Shown: positions 43,401-58,400 of the stretch, piece after piece
Position numbering within the stretch: position 1 is the stretch's first letter
Layout: each line of letters begins with the position of its first letter
Program-made: the position numbers and the translations under genes
NCBI RefSeq assembly: GCF_021869535.1
Contig: NW_026262701.1
Span: forward strand, 49,913,278 to 49,977,277
Direction of reading: 5' to 3'
Source of the DNA: Mytilus californianus
Lineage: Eukaryota > Mollusca > Bivalvia > Mytilida > Mytilidae
Length of the DNA: 64,000 bases
The notes under the pieces: generated by a model
The model's input: the letters and a program-made list of their open reading frames with translations, nothing else
Databases searched by the model: none
What the model was told of the DNA's origin: nothing

Positions 43401-46400
43401 CTTATTGTCATGTAGCTGGGTTATTGTTTTTCTACTCTGCCTAGATTAGATTTTTCCATCCCTAGAAAATATGCTGAATTTTTCTCTCCTTCATCAACCC
43501 ATTTTACCTGTGCCCTTATTTGGTTACCCTTTATTTTCTCATGATAGAGTTTTCCTATTTCCTATCCTATATTTTTCTACTTGATGTAATAAGTTATTAT
43601 TATTTTGATCATTGCATGTGTGTCTATGATACTATTTAGCCGAGTTAATTTTTATTCCAACTTGCTGATTTGATCTTTCTATTCTTAACTTTTGTTTTAC
43701 AATGACTGATTGTCTGGTCTCTAACTTCAATTTTAAAATTATCCCACAGACTATCAAGATCAGTTTTCATTTTTGCTTTATTTTCACAATTATTTCAACA
43801 TAGTCTTTATTTTGTATAACACTAAAGTTTAGTTTCCAGTATCCCTTTCCCTTTTGGCCTCTGCTTAAATTCATTTTTAAGGAAACACAGCTGTGGTCTG
43901 TGTATTGTAATACTATTGGTCTAATGTCACATGAAACTCAGTTTTTGAATACTTCAGGAGCTATAAAAAAATAATCTACTCTTGTAGACTCAGATCTATC
44001 TTTTCGACTCCATGTATGATGTACTGGGGACTTTGCTTAGGCTCAGTATGGACATTTTGCAACTAAACAATATTAGATAATATGAAAGTAAATGTACCCA
44101 GTTTCAATATTGACTTTTAATGACAACAACTTATATAAAGACTGTTATATAGATCAGATCTGTATTTTCATTAGCTAAATCAGTATGTAAACAAATATGA
44201 TGGATGAGGTAATATATCCCATAACAGTTTTAAAAGCTACTTTTATGGAATATTTCATTTTTGGTATGTTATATTTATCACTAAATGATTTTTCCCCATT
44301 CATTCTGACCATATGTTTTATTCATTATGACTCAGGTACACACAGTTGTTTTTAGCTAGTCAGATAGTTGGTAAATCTGGACACTATTGGATTGGTCTTA
44401 CCCAGGATGTTAACCCTGGTGCCATGGTTTCTTGGACTAGTGGTCTTCCAGTATCATATACAGCTTGGGCCAGGAGTCATACAGGTAATCTTAATTGTTT
44501 GTTTGCATTTAACAAAGTTTTTTTGTTTGTCTACATTGAATGTGGTATTATTTGTATGTCTGCATTGGATGCAATCAACAGTTTTTTCTATGACGTCATA
44601 TTTTGAGGGACCATGCATAAGTGAACTTTAGGGGTGGTATTGTTAATAAAGATACTTGTATAAAACTAGATATCACTGGAATCAGAATGTTCTCGAGTTA
44701 ATGATGAAATACGATTAAAGTGTAATTTTAACATAATGAAAAAGTTCTATCCCGAGAAAGTGAAAAAAAAAAAGCTCAGTCTCAACATGAAAAGCCTGAA
44801 ATCAGGTCATGTACATATGATACAGGCACATTTCAGATAATCCAAACTGTATGAATTTCATGGATTTTTACCTGGTCTTTTAAAAAATTCTCGCTTCAGG
44901 GTACGTTAGCCTGGTTCGGATAGAGCTACAGTAGCTACAAATAAGTTTTCAATTTTCACTACCAAAAAAACCTGGAAGTTTACAGTGTTGTCTCAATTAT
45001 TCAACCTGTTTTAATAGAAAGCTAATTAACTAATTTTTACCATCAAATACAAAAAACATGATACTTTTTCACCAGTTATGTAAATAAAAAGGGATTTCCA
45101 TCCATGGCTATTTTAAGTCGGGGGAATAACCCCTAGTTTTTTTTTATATGAAACTGTTTATAGCACCCTTAAGCTAAACCTAATATTCAATATATAGATA
45201 ATTCTCAGTTTTTCTGAATCTTTACATTATACCAAATAAAATGATGTATTATTTTGAAGATTTTGACCATAAATAGTGAAACTACAGCTCTTTTTAAATG
45301 TCGCATAGTTTTGGTATATTGGCCAATGCCAAATAGTTTAACTGGCATATTCCAAACATTTTCTGTATCACATTTTCATCAATTTTACAAAGAAAAAATC
45401 ATAAAATTTGGTTTCTTTAGAATAAATAGAATGAAAACTTGAAATAAGCATAAATAAAATTACTTTAAACATATTTTGTTTCTAGTATTATATGAACTAA
45501 GTTGTAACAGAGTTGCGAAAAATGTTGAAATAGTGTATTTCTTAGGAATCACTCTTGTAGCTTTTTGACTATAAAAAGTACCAAATATATAAGATAATGA
45601 ATAAAAATGTATGTTGCACTGATCAGTAGTAAAGACCAAAGTAGGAAAATTCTACACTTTTTATGTGCAATTTTTGGTTCCAATTATACGAGAGAGTGAA
45701 TAAAAATATCATGTTGTCGCACAAAGATGAAAAAACTTCAAAATTTGTACAGAGTATGGTTTTCTTATATCTGGTTGCTATGTTCAAATCTGTAATATTT
45801 GCATTAAATATACCAAACTGATGCTTTGAAATAAATGTATACATGCCATACAATATTTTTCAGAATTGTTTTACTGCATACATTAACACATTTCTATGCT
45901 AGAAACTCACGATATCATATGTGTGTTGCTTTAAGGGTGCAATCAACAGTTTTTTTTTATGATGTCATATGTTGAAAGACCATGCATAAGTGATTCTTAG
46001 TGGTAGTATTGTTAATAAAGATACTTGTATAAAACTAGTTATCACTGGAATCAGAATTTTCTTTAGTTTATAATGAAATAAAACTAAAGTGTAATTTTAA
46101 CATAATAAACAAGTTCTATCCCGAGAAAATGAAAAATAAAATGCCCAATCTCAACATAAAAAACCTGAAATCAGGCCATGTGCATACCGATGTAGGCATG
46201 ATACAGGCACATTTCAGATAATTAAAACTGTATGAATTTCATAGATTTTTACCTGGTCTTTTAAAAAATTCTCGATTCAGGGTACGCTTGACTGCTTCGG
46301 CAAGAGCTACAGTAGCTACAAATAAGTTTTCAATTTTCGCTACCAAAAATAAAACAGGAAGTTTACAGTGTTGTCTCCTCTTAAAACATGTATATTTAAA

Positions 46401-49400
46401 TTAATTTTTAAAATTATTTTAATCATTCAACCTTTTATAATTGAAAACTTACTAACTAATTTTTACCATCAATTACAAAAAACATGATACTTTTTCACCA
46501 GTTATGTAAATAAAAAGGGATTTCCCTCCATTGCTATTTTTAGTTGGGGAATAACCCCTAGTTTTTTTTTTTTATACGAAACTGTTAATAGCACCCATTG
46601 AATGTTGTACTATTTGTTTGTCTGCATTGAATGTGGTAATATTTGTTTGTCTGCAGTTAATGTGGTAATATCAATCACACCTTATAAAACAAAAGCTAAT
46701 CAGAAGCTTAGGATAGGCAAAGCAATCATTGCTAAATCGCATTTGACACCCTTAAAGAACAGTTCAATGTCACATGTGAAGATAAAATAAAAGTATAACG
46801 CTGTCAATATTGGATATGAAGAACACAAATGCAGTTTAAAAGGAATATTTGCAACTGTGAAATCACCAATTGACAGCAGCAACTCTTCAAATACAGGTAT
46901 TTTATTTCTATTCACTGCAATGCTTTGTAATAAATTGTTTCAAATTAAAAATTTGAAATGTCCCAAAAAAATCATCTGTGTTGGCGCAATGTTGTTGATC
47001 AGACCTTCAACCATAGAATTGATTGCAGATGTCGTCTAATCAGAAGAAGCATTTCATGTCATATTATATTACAATGGCAGTGTAATTGAGACTAGAGTCT
47101 AGACTACAAAAAGCAGAACATATTTGTAGTCTGTTGATATACATACATTCATTTATGTTGATAAAAACTAATGATTAGACAAAATCTTATATTATTCTAG
47201 CCATTCTTTCAAGAAGTATTTCTTCTCTATTGATATTTAGACATGGTCAAAATATTGACAAATAATGATTTATTTTAGGGAGTATTGATGAAGATGCTAT
47301 GTGTGTTGCCATGACAGCAACCCATCCTATTGGATTATGGGAAACCAAAAACTGTACATTAGAAAAGTCCTACATTTGTGAATATCCTAGAGAAGGTTAC
47401 ACTACACCTACAACTACAACTACTACAGTAGCACCTGTATTCTGTCCTCCATCTTGGTTGGGGTTTAATGGTTATTGTTATAAGGTAGGATAACTCCTGA
47501 TTTTAAGTTTTCAATAGTAATCCCCTTAGCTTATTAGCTCACCGGACCCAAAGGGTCACGTGAGCTTTTCTCATCACTTGGAGTCCGTCGTCCGTCGTCC
47601 GTCGTCGTCGTCGTCGTCGTAAACTTTTACAAAAATGTTCTCCTCTGAAACAACAGGGCCAAATTAAACCAAATTTGGCCTAAATCATCCTGAGGGTATC
47701 TAGTTTAACAAATGTATCCGATGATCGCGCCCACCAAACAAGATGGCCGCCATGGCTAAAAATAGAACAAAGAGGTAAAAAACTGTTTTTATCTTATATT
47801 TTTGAAACTAAAGCATTTAGAGCAAATCTGACTGGGTAAAAATATTCATCAGGTCAAGATCTATCTGCCCTGAAATTTTAAGACGAATCAGACAACCCGT
47901 TGTTTGGTTGCTGGTTTTTGGTTATTATTATGAATATTATAATAAATAGAGATAAACTGTAAACAGCAAAAATGTTCAGCAAAGTAAGATCTACAAATAA
48001 GTCAACATGTCAAAATTGTAAATTGACCCCTTAAGGAGTTATTGCCCTTAATAGTCTATATTTTTACAATTTTTGTAAATTTTTGTAATCTTTTACAAAA
48101 ATATTCTCCTGAAATTACTGGGCCAAATTAAACCAAACTTTGCCTTAATCATTCTGAGGGTATCTAGTTTAAAAAATGTATCCGATGACCCAGCCAACTA
48201 ATCAAGATGGCCACCATGGCTGAAAATAGAACAAAGAGGTAAAATACAGCTTTTGGCTTATATCTCTGAAACTAAAGCATTTAGAGCAAATCTGACAGGA
48301 TAAAAATGTTCATCAGGTCAAGATTTATCTGCCCTGAAATTTTTAGACGAATCAAACAAACCGTTGTTGGGTTGCTGCCCCTGAATTGGTAATTTTAAGG
48401 AAATTTTGCAGTTTTTGGTTATTATTATGAAAATTATAATAAATAGAGATAAACTGTAAACAGCAAAAATGTTCAGCAAAGTAGGATCTACAAATAAGTC
48501 AACATGTCAAAATTGTCAATTGACCCCGAAAGGAGTTATTGCCCTTAATAGTCAATTTTTCACAATTCTTTGTAAATTTTTGTAATCTTTTACAAAAATC
48601 TTCTCCTGAAATTATTGGGCCAAGTTAAACCATACTTGGCCAAAATCATCCTTAGGGTATCTTGTTTAAAAAATGTATCCGATGACCGCGTCCACCTACC
48701 AAGATGGCGGCCATGGCCAAAAATTGAACATAGAGGTAAAATGCAGTTTTTTGGCTTATATCTCTGAAACTAAAGCAAATAGAGCAAATATAACGGGGTT
48801 AAAATGTTCATCAGGTCAACATGATCAAAATTGGCAATTGATCCTATAAGGATTTTTGCCCTTTAAAGTAAAATTTTAACTTTTTTTCGTAAATTTTTTT
48901 AATCATTTACAAAAATCTTCTCCTCTTAATCTACTTGGCCAAATGGAATTAAACTTAGCCACAATTATTATAAGAGTATCTTGATTGAAAAATGTATCCG
49001 CTAACAACCAACATAGTCCCCATTGGTAAAATAGAACATAGGGGTTCACTATAAAAGTCTATGGGAAAAATGTAAAAAAAATCAATTTCAAATGGTCACA
49101 ACTTGAAAACTAATTTAAATAATGGTAAGGGGTCTTCAGTAACTATTGTAAGACTACAACGGGATGACTTGATTTTTTTTCCAGGGGGTGCAATTTTTTC
49201 AGGAGGGGGGGGGGGTGCTAATAATTTCTCCTTGGTATGTTCCATTTTCAGAATTATTCAGTGTTACTTTTTCTATAAACCATTATTATATCTTTTCTTT
49301 CAGCATATTTATATTGGGTGAATGCCCCCCAGACCCGGCGGTTAGTCGGGGTCAGGGGAACCCCTGCCCAAATGTTTTGGAAGGGTGTTCCAGGAAAACA

Positions 49401-52400
49401 TTTAAAGGCATTTTCAGCATTATACAGGCCCTGGGTGAAATAATTTTTCGAGCGGAGGAAAGGAATTTTTTTATTTTTTGTTAAATATCATTATAGATTG
49501 AGATATACTGTTAACAGAAAAAATATCAAGCAAAGAAAGATCTACAAATAAGTTAACATGACCAATTGGCAATTGACATCTTATTGGAGTTATTGTCCTT
49601 TAAAGTTATTTTCTGCAATGTTTTGGAAATTTTTGTAAATCTTTTCAAAAATCTTCTGCTTTTAATTTAACTACTGGGCCAAATTAAACCAAACTTGGCC
49701 TCAATCATTATTTGGGTATCTATATGATTTTAACCTAATTTTACATGATTTCCAAAACCACAGTAGATACAGGTGAGCAACACAGGCTCTTGAGAGCCTC
49801 TAGTTTTTTTTTACTTTCCCACACCCAGATCTACATCTACAACCACTACATTGCAATCTGAAAACTAGACAATTTTCGAATTATTGCACTATTGTAAATT
49901 TCCTATGTCACAATGCTTATGTTATTACGTCACAGTAAGAACTGAAAGTTTGGGTCAACCAGTGTAATCCATTCTTAAAAAACAACTCGAGATTGGTGTA
50001 TTCAGGGATAAGGGAGTACAAACAATGGTTTAGTGTTTTCAATAGTTACCTCCCTTCCTTTTATCTTTCTGATACACTGTATGAAACTTTAAATCTACCA
50101 TTAAAATTCAAATTTTACGAACGCCATCACGAGTTGGTTGACCGTTATGGAATATCCGTTATACAGATGATATCGGATATGTTCCTTATGTCGTAACTAC
50201 AATCCCGTTCCCTTTTCACGAATGTGACCTACCGAATTGGATTTTTTACCGGCTTTGTAATAACATGAGCAACACGACGGATGCCACATGTGGAGCAGGA
50301 ACTGCTTACCATTCCGGAGCACCTGAAATCACCCCCATTTTTTGGTGGGGTTCGTGTTGTTGTTGTATCCCTATTTGTGACTTTTTGTTCACGCATCGTT
50401 GTCAATATAATGGAATTTGATGCGACTGTCGTACAAGTGAGAGGTTTAGCGCTATAAAACCAGGTTCAATCCACCATTTTCTACATAAGAAAATGCCTGT
50501 ACCAATTCAGGAATATGACAGTTGTTGTCCATTCGTTTGATGTGTTTGTGCTTTTGATTTTGCCTTTTGATTAGGGACTTTCCGTTTTGAATTTTCCTCG
50601 GAGTTCAGTATTTTTTTTTATTTAACTTTTTTCCACAACATCTGTGAAATCAAAATCTGCAAATTGTCCTCTTTCATTTTCATGATTTAAAGGTTGTGTT
50701 AAAATTAACCACTTGTTTAGATAGTTACTAGGGGGACATGGAAATACCGGGCGTCCGACCGTCCGTGTGTCCGTCTGTCCGTCCGGTCTTGTTAGTGCTC
50801 TCACAGGTACAATTCTTGCCAGATTTTTATAAAAATTATACTATAGGTTAATATCAGCAATATCTCGGACTAGTGATATAATGGTGGACTCAGTAATTAA
50901 TTTTGGAGCTACACCCTCTGTTTTAGCCTAATACAAATGTGTGTTCCTCAAATATTACCTATCACTGAAAAAAGGAATAAAATACAAATTGAATACAAAA
51001 TTATATAAGAATGTTACCTTAAGGATAAAAACTTTCTTTGAATACAAAAAAAAATGTTTTTATTAAATATTTTATTTTAGTTCAAAAGAATCAGATTAAA
51101 AGCTATGGAATAATTTTAATTTTATTTTGACAAAAGTAAAAGTTCTGCATTAAAATTTTATCTAGTTAAGAGAATACTAGTACATTAATGGTAATGCTGT
51201 AATCTTACAAAAATTGGGAATGTGTAGTTTAACTATCATGACAATTAACTTGATCAAGGATTTGTATACTATACAATCCTTGACACGAACAATTAAAAAC
51301 GTTGATAAAAATGTCGATAAAAAATCTCCATTTTTGAGGGCCAACTCCAGCTGAAAATATTCAAATATCCAGTTGTGACAAAACAACTCTGTCACCTGTA
51401 TGATCTCCAGTCCAATTTTCATTCATTTTAAATACAGTTTTTGATGTTGCTGCATAGGAGTTGAGACATGTTGCTGAGTGAACACTAAGTAGTAACTGAA
51501 AAGTCAAAAACCCAGAAATGTTATTGACCAATTTTGAAAGGTTCACTATAGGGAAATGTTACTGTTATTTTTATGGCCCTCCGGGCCATATAGTTTTACT
51601 CTTATCTGTCATTCCGTCATTTCACAACGAGCAGTTATACAGACTTTTTTTCCCTAAATGCCTTCACATATTGAGCTGATTTTTAGTATGTGAGACTACT
51701 ATGATGAGTTACAGATCAAGTTTAAGATTGGTTCCACTCCGCTGATTTTTACTGAAATTAGGGGCTTTTGAATTTTGTGAAAATAACAGTTATACACACT
51801 TTATTTTCTTAACACCTTCACATTTTTAGCTAACTTTTAGTATGTGAGTCTTCTACGACGAGTTACCGTTGGAGTTAACGTTTGGGTCTGCTCTGCTGAT
51901 TTGTGCCGAAATTATGGGCTTTGGAATTTTAAAATTTTGTGAAAATAACAGTTGTAGACTTTCGTTTTCAAATTTCCACGCCTTAAAATGGTTTTTGCCA
52001 GATGACTGACTTTGGACTGAAAACTTTGTTAAACAGTTATACAGACTTTTTTTCTAAAATAATTCACATATCGAGCTGATTTTTAGTTGGTGAGTCTACT
52101 ATTTTGTGAAAATAACAGTTGTAGACTTTCGTTTTCAAATTTCTACTCCTTAAAATGGTTTAAGCTTTTTTTTTTGCGAGCGGGGTCATTCGTGTTGTTC
52201 TGACACATCTAGTTAAATTCTAATTTGTCAAAATGGCTTTTACAAGGACATTGAGACTGCCTAACATAACTTTTAAACAAGATGAAAATGGATTATTTAA
52301 TAGGTCCAATTTATGAATTCGCTTGCAGTCAAGTCTTTACTGTACTGGTAAATAACAACTGCTGAACAGTATGAATATAGACTGAACAGATCTTAATTGA

Positions 52401-55400
52401 CTCCCAGTGAATTGTCTGAACAGTACCGCATTTACTGAGGTGGATAAGTTGGAATATGGACGGAAAGACTGAAAATGACTTGATAATTAATGTTCAGTCT
52501 TAAAGAGCTGTTTAGATCAAAATGACCGTTTGTATCAAAACTGGTTTTCTAGTTTATAGATATTATAGTGTGGCCAGACAGCATTAACTTTATATTTATG
52601 ACCGATGTTATGTTCTCAAGTTGAAAAAAACCATAACCTGTTGAACTTAAATGAAATAAACTAGATGAACAGTGTTTCAGTTTTCTAATCATGTAATACA
52701 ATTTGCCTTGAAAAGATCGTGGTCTTTGTAAATAATGACATGGTCAATATTTGTTCGGTTACCTTAACTGGTTTTGTGTTTTCTTTGTTAAAGACTATAT
52801 ACAAGAGTGCTGATCAAAGAACTTGGATGAAAAGCCGTGACTTCTGTCGCGAGAGAGGAGCTGATTTAGCCAGTATTCACAGTAGTGAAGAAAACAACTT
52901 TTTGAGAAACAGAATGATTCGGTACTATATATATGCAGTTTTTAACTTCCTTTCTTTCGATTTTTTCTTTCTCAGATTGTTAAAGTCGTTTACAACCAAA
53001 TCCATGTACATGTTAACAAATTTTCTTGCAATCAGAGGTTGTTGATTAGAAGAGTTTACCTTAAATTTCTTGAGCTTCACCTGAGAAATGTTGGCTTTAA
53101 GTGCTATCAGTTAGTGCTGATTGCATTATAATTAATTGTCAACTGACTCCATTAAAGAGTTATTTTCCTTGATTTGCTAATTATGCAATTATGTTTGCAT
53201 TTTAGGCTATTTTCAAGCTAAGAAAATTGAAAATGATCAGCATCCAAAGACCTTCAAAATAGTAAGCATGTCTGAAATTCTTGAATCCTTATAGAAGTCA
53301 TTTCCCTTAAAAGACGATTTTTGGTGATATAATACTTTGATTTACACTTATTTTATTCTTTTAAGCAGATTTACATGTCATTGAAAAGAATTGATAAGTT
53401 GTGTCTGTCCCAAGTCAGGAGCCTGTAATTCAGTGTGATATTGGTTCATGTCTGTTATATTTGTTTTTTTATCGTAAGTTGAATTAGGCCTCTAGTTATC
53501 TCGCGTGAATTGTTTCACAGTTTTTATGTCAGAACATCTTATAGCTGACTTTACCATATGGGTTTTTCTCTGTGACCCATAATTGTTTACATCCATGCCA
53601 TTCGGTCTCCATTGGATATTTGTCTCATTGACAATCATACCACATCTCCTTATTCTTATATTACAAGAAAATTGGTTAACACTTGTGGTTTCTGTGGTAA
53701 ACAATCATTCATAATAGATATCCCCGTATGCACTGAAAACATTAATAACAAAAGATTATATTTTCGTTTATTTTCAAACAATCTGCTGTCAAAATTTAAA
53801 CATGACAACAGTTGGGAGGTTTTCTTTTTATTCCAATTTTAACATGTTTAAGACATACCACTTTTACTTGGGAGAAGGGAGGGTTTGTCAATGTTTCTAC
53901 TGTTTTAAGGTTTAATCAAAATAAAAATTAGAAGATGTGGTATGATTGCCAATGAGACAGAAACCTCTTCTTAACTAGGACAGTAGTGTTGCAGCAAAAT
54001 ATAAGAACAAACCGAGAAAAATCAGTTAGAAATGGCTTATCTCAACGATTTGGTAAGAACATAAAAACAACCAAAATAAATACAAAAGACACACAGTACC
54101 AATCTAAGAGTATTCAGTTACAGAAAGCTACCGGTTGTTCTAAGCCCATCAAAACTAATGATTAAATCATGTTCGAACAGTTTAAGTATCAATCAGTGCA
54201 CATCAAATGGATTCAGTGTGAAGGGTATGCCAACATATGAGAGAATAGTATAGAAAGGATGTAAGTGCATAAGTTTTCATGATTATATAGCAACACATAT
54301 TTAGTTTTGTTTTAATTTATCAAAAACAAAATCAATGTTAGTACTGATGAAAACAATATTCAAAGAAATCACTAGTATTAAATTGATAACCTAAGTAAGA
54401 ATAAGTTTATTCAAAGGATCAATGCGTTGACATAAACCGTAACTTAATTAATGGGCTTTATAAACAATATCACTGTAAAAATTAGAATGTGATATATTGT
54501 TTTAATCAGAACTCTACAAGTGCAGCTAAACTTCAAAAACAAAGATTTGAAGATATGAAAGAATTCTGTAAACGTTAAGTAAAAGTTATACTTATTAAAG
54601 AGAGATAACTCAAAATATTTCACAAATCAAAGGGAGATTTACTATACCAATTAATTAACGTTGTCCTTAAAATACAACTATTTTTATAATGTAAATAACG
54701 ATAATGCCCTACTGTAAATGAAATTTTGTTGTAAAAAATGACTTTACAGGTATTTATTCCAAAGTGTCATCTTCTTGTTGAATATGTGCATGATTGTATA
54801 AATCATGATAGTGTATTTGTTTTTATGTTACAAATGGTCTGCTCAAGTTTGAAATGTTGTTTTGTTTTATATGATAATGGATAATATAGTAACAGTGTTG
54901 TCTATGAATGTAAGGTTTTTTTTTCTAATTAAAAAAAAAGAACAGATGTTTTTGATTGGGCAAAGAGCAAAAATGCTTCAGTTATTTGCTTTCAGGAAAC
55001 CCATAGTAAGAAAGACATATTTAAAAAAATGGGTAGAGGAATGGGGGAAATGCATGGTTTGTTAGTCATCATAGTAACAAAAGTGCAGGTGTCAGTATTA
55101 TGTATAAAAAAGGTCTTGATTTTAAAGTGCAAAATTCTATTATTGATATAGATGGTCAATATATTATTTTAGATTTATCATTTTCAAGTCAATGTATTAC
55201 TTTTGTTTGTTTGTATGGATTTAGTACTGATGAACCTTCAATTTTGTCTCGCCTGCAAAGTAAGTCGCAGTATGCGAGACATAGGTATTAATATCCGGCG
55301 GCGTAAACTATTTGTATGAAGCGTTATATTTAAGAAGGTAGAAGACCTGGATGCTTCATACCTTGTATGCAGATACATTTTTTCACGAAGTTTCCGTCTG

Positions 55401-58400
55401 TTATATGCCCATTGTTCTTGACCTCATTTTCATGGTTCAGTGACTGCTTGAAAAAAAATTACAGTTTTTTTGTCATATGAATTTCTCACTTATTATGAGT
55501 AATATGATAACTATATTTGGTATATGGGTTCCCTGCAACATCTACATGTCCGTCAGACAGGGTTAACCTGACCTCGACCTTCATTCATGGATCAGTGATC
55601 AAGGTTAAAGTTACGTGATTAGGTCCGTTTATCAGATACTACAAGCAGCAGGTCAACTATATGTGGCGAATGGAATCATTGTAAGGGGTACTTGTCAGAC
55701 TGGCAGATTTCATCTGACCGTGGCCTCATTTTTATGGTTCATTGGTCATTGTTAATTTTTTGTGTTTTGGTCTGTTTTTCAAGTACTGTAATCAATAGGT
55801 CAACTATATTTGGTGCTTGGAATGATTGTAAGGGGTACATATCTGTCTAGCTGGTGTAATCTGACCTTGACCTCATTTTAATGGTTCATTGGTCAATGTT
55901 AAGATTTTGTGTTTTGGTCTGTTTTTCAAGTACTTTAAGCAATCGGACAACCATATTTGGTTTATGGAATGATTGTAAGGTGTACATGTCTGTCTAGCTG
56001 GTGTCATCTGACCTTGACCTCATTTTCATGGTTCATAGGTCAATGTTAAGTTTTTGTGTTTTGGTCTGTTTTTCAAATAAATAGCAATATGTCAACTATA
56101 ATTGGTGTATGGAATGATTGTAATGTGTACATGTCTGTCTAGCCAGTATCATCTGACTTTGACCTCATTTTCATGGTTCATTGGTCAATGTTTTTGTGTT
56201 TTGGTCTGTTTTTCAATTACCATAAGCACTAGGACAACCATATTTGGTGTATGGAATAATTGTAAGGTGCACATTTTTATGTGACAGTTTTTATCTGACC
56301 TTGACTTTATTGTCATGAATCTTTAAAATGTTAAGTTTATGAGATACTTGTAGTAAAACCCTTATCTTTAAGATTTTCAACATAAAATCAATGGTGAGTA
56401 AAACAGGCGAGACATTTCAGCGTGTGCACTCTTGTTTAATGATATACATAAAAGAATGCCATCATTTTCAAATACTAGCATTTTATTATGTGGGGACTGG
56501 AATGTTGTACAAGATACAAACAAAGACACTAACAATATTATTCATAATAGAAACCCTAATTCACAAAAAAAGATTGAAGAAATAGTAGAAAGTCTTGAAT
56601 TATTTGACCGTTGGCGGACTTGTTATCCAAATTAAAGAAAATATACATGGCGTCAATCCTCACTCATTAAACAAAGTCGGCTTGATTTTTTTTCTAGTCA
56701 CAGAGGATCTGTTTTCAGAGGATTTGTTTTCACTCGTGAAAATACTAACATTAATCCTGGGTATAAGACAGATCATTCTGTTACTGCTTTCTCCTTCTCT
56801 GCCAGTTTAGCAAAGCGGGGAAAGGGATACTGGAAATTTAACTCCCAACTGTTACAAGATTTAGATTATATTAAAAAAATTCAAACATGTATAAATGAAA
56901 GTGTTTTAGAATATGAATCAGGGGACATAGATGATCCTCTAAATGTTAAACTCTCATGCAAAAAAAGCTGCAACACTCTTACTTGAAAATCACATTCAAA
57001 ATTTTGAAAACTGTTTGAACATATCTCCAGATGGTCAAATTCATGCAGCTTTAAACCAGAAAAAGTTAGATTGGAAAACATCAAGGGAAAAAAATTGAAG
57101 GTGTTTTATTAAGATCCCACGCTAACTGGCATGGGAATTGGGAAAAGTGTTCAGTTCTTTTGTAAATTGGAAAAGAAAAATTTTATTAAAAAAACTATAA
57201 CTGAGCTCGTAGACAAAAAATTAAAACATAAATCAGAGCAATCTAGGGATTTACAAGCAGAAATGATTTTTTTAAACATTGTACTCAAGTAAAAATCTGG
57301 AATGTGACGATGAATCCTTTTTCAAGCACAATGTTAAACTCACAGAAGAACAGAAAGCATTGTGTGAGGGTAATATTACTTTTAAAGAATGTGCAGAATC
57401 ATTAAAGTCTACGTCAAATGGGAAAAGTCCTGGCTCAGATGGGTATACTGTAGATTTTTACAAATTCTTTTGGAGAGATAATGGACTTTTTCTTTTTAGA
57501 TCATTGTATTTTGGCTATGAAAGGGGGAAATTTTCTAAATTTCAGTATCAAATAAAGGCAACAGTTGTATACCGTGTTTAATAGTCATAGTTCGATTAAG
57601 CAAAAACAAATCCGGGTAACAAACTCAAACCGAGGGAAACACATCAACAACTATAAGAGGAAAATAACGGAACAACAGAAACACTGAACTACAACAAAAG
57701 CAAACACCAACATACATAGACACGGACTGTCTGATAACAACTGCCATATTCCTGACTTGGTTCAGGACATCTAAGAATAAATGGTTGGCTGAACCTTGTT
57801 TTATGGTCAGCCAAACCTCCCACTTATATTGAAATGTTAAAAATACCGCTAAAATGACAACACTACGTGACAGGAATACAGTACAAACAAACGCAAGAAC
57901 ACTCAGCACAGAGAAATACATAAATAAATAATATAATAGTACATTACAACATGTAAAACGCAGAATAAAATACGGACACCTCCCGTGAATTTACGACAGC
58001 ACACCAGGACACCACAAACAAAATGTAAACTGCGCGTCACATGAATGGATCAACGTCACAAACAGTGAAGTATTTTTTGGGACGTTTATATTATCACAGG
58101 TAAATTTTCAAAAAATAAAAAAGATGTGTTTTATTTATACTAAATATAGACAAGTATAAGAATATTAAATTGGGATTGAGTTTGTAATGGTGTTATTTTA
58201 TGTATTTTCAAAGTGTCATTATATGTATTCCAAAAGAAGAAACAGATAGACGTCATTAAGCTAATTGGCGCCCAATTAGCCTTATGAATACTGATACCAA
58301 GATTGCTTCTGCTGTCATTGGTAATAGAATAAAACCTGTTTTACCATCTATTATCAGTGACTGTCAGAAAGGCTTTATAAAAGATAGATTTATAGGTGAG

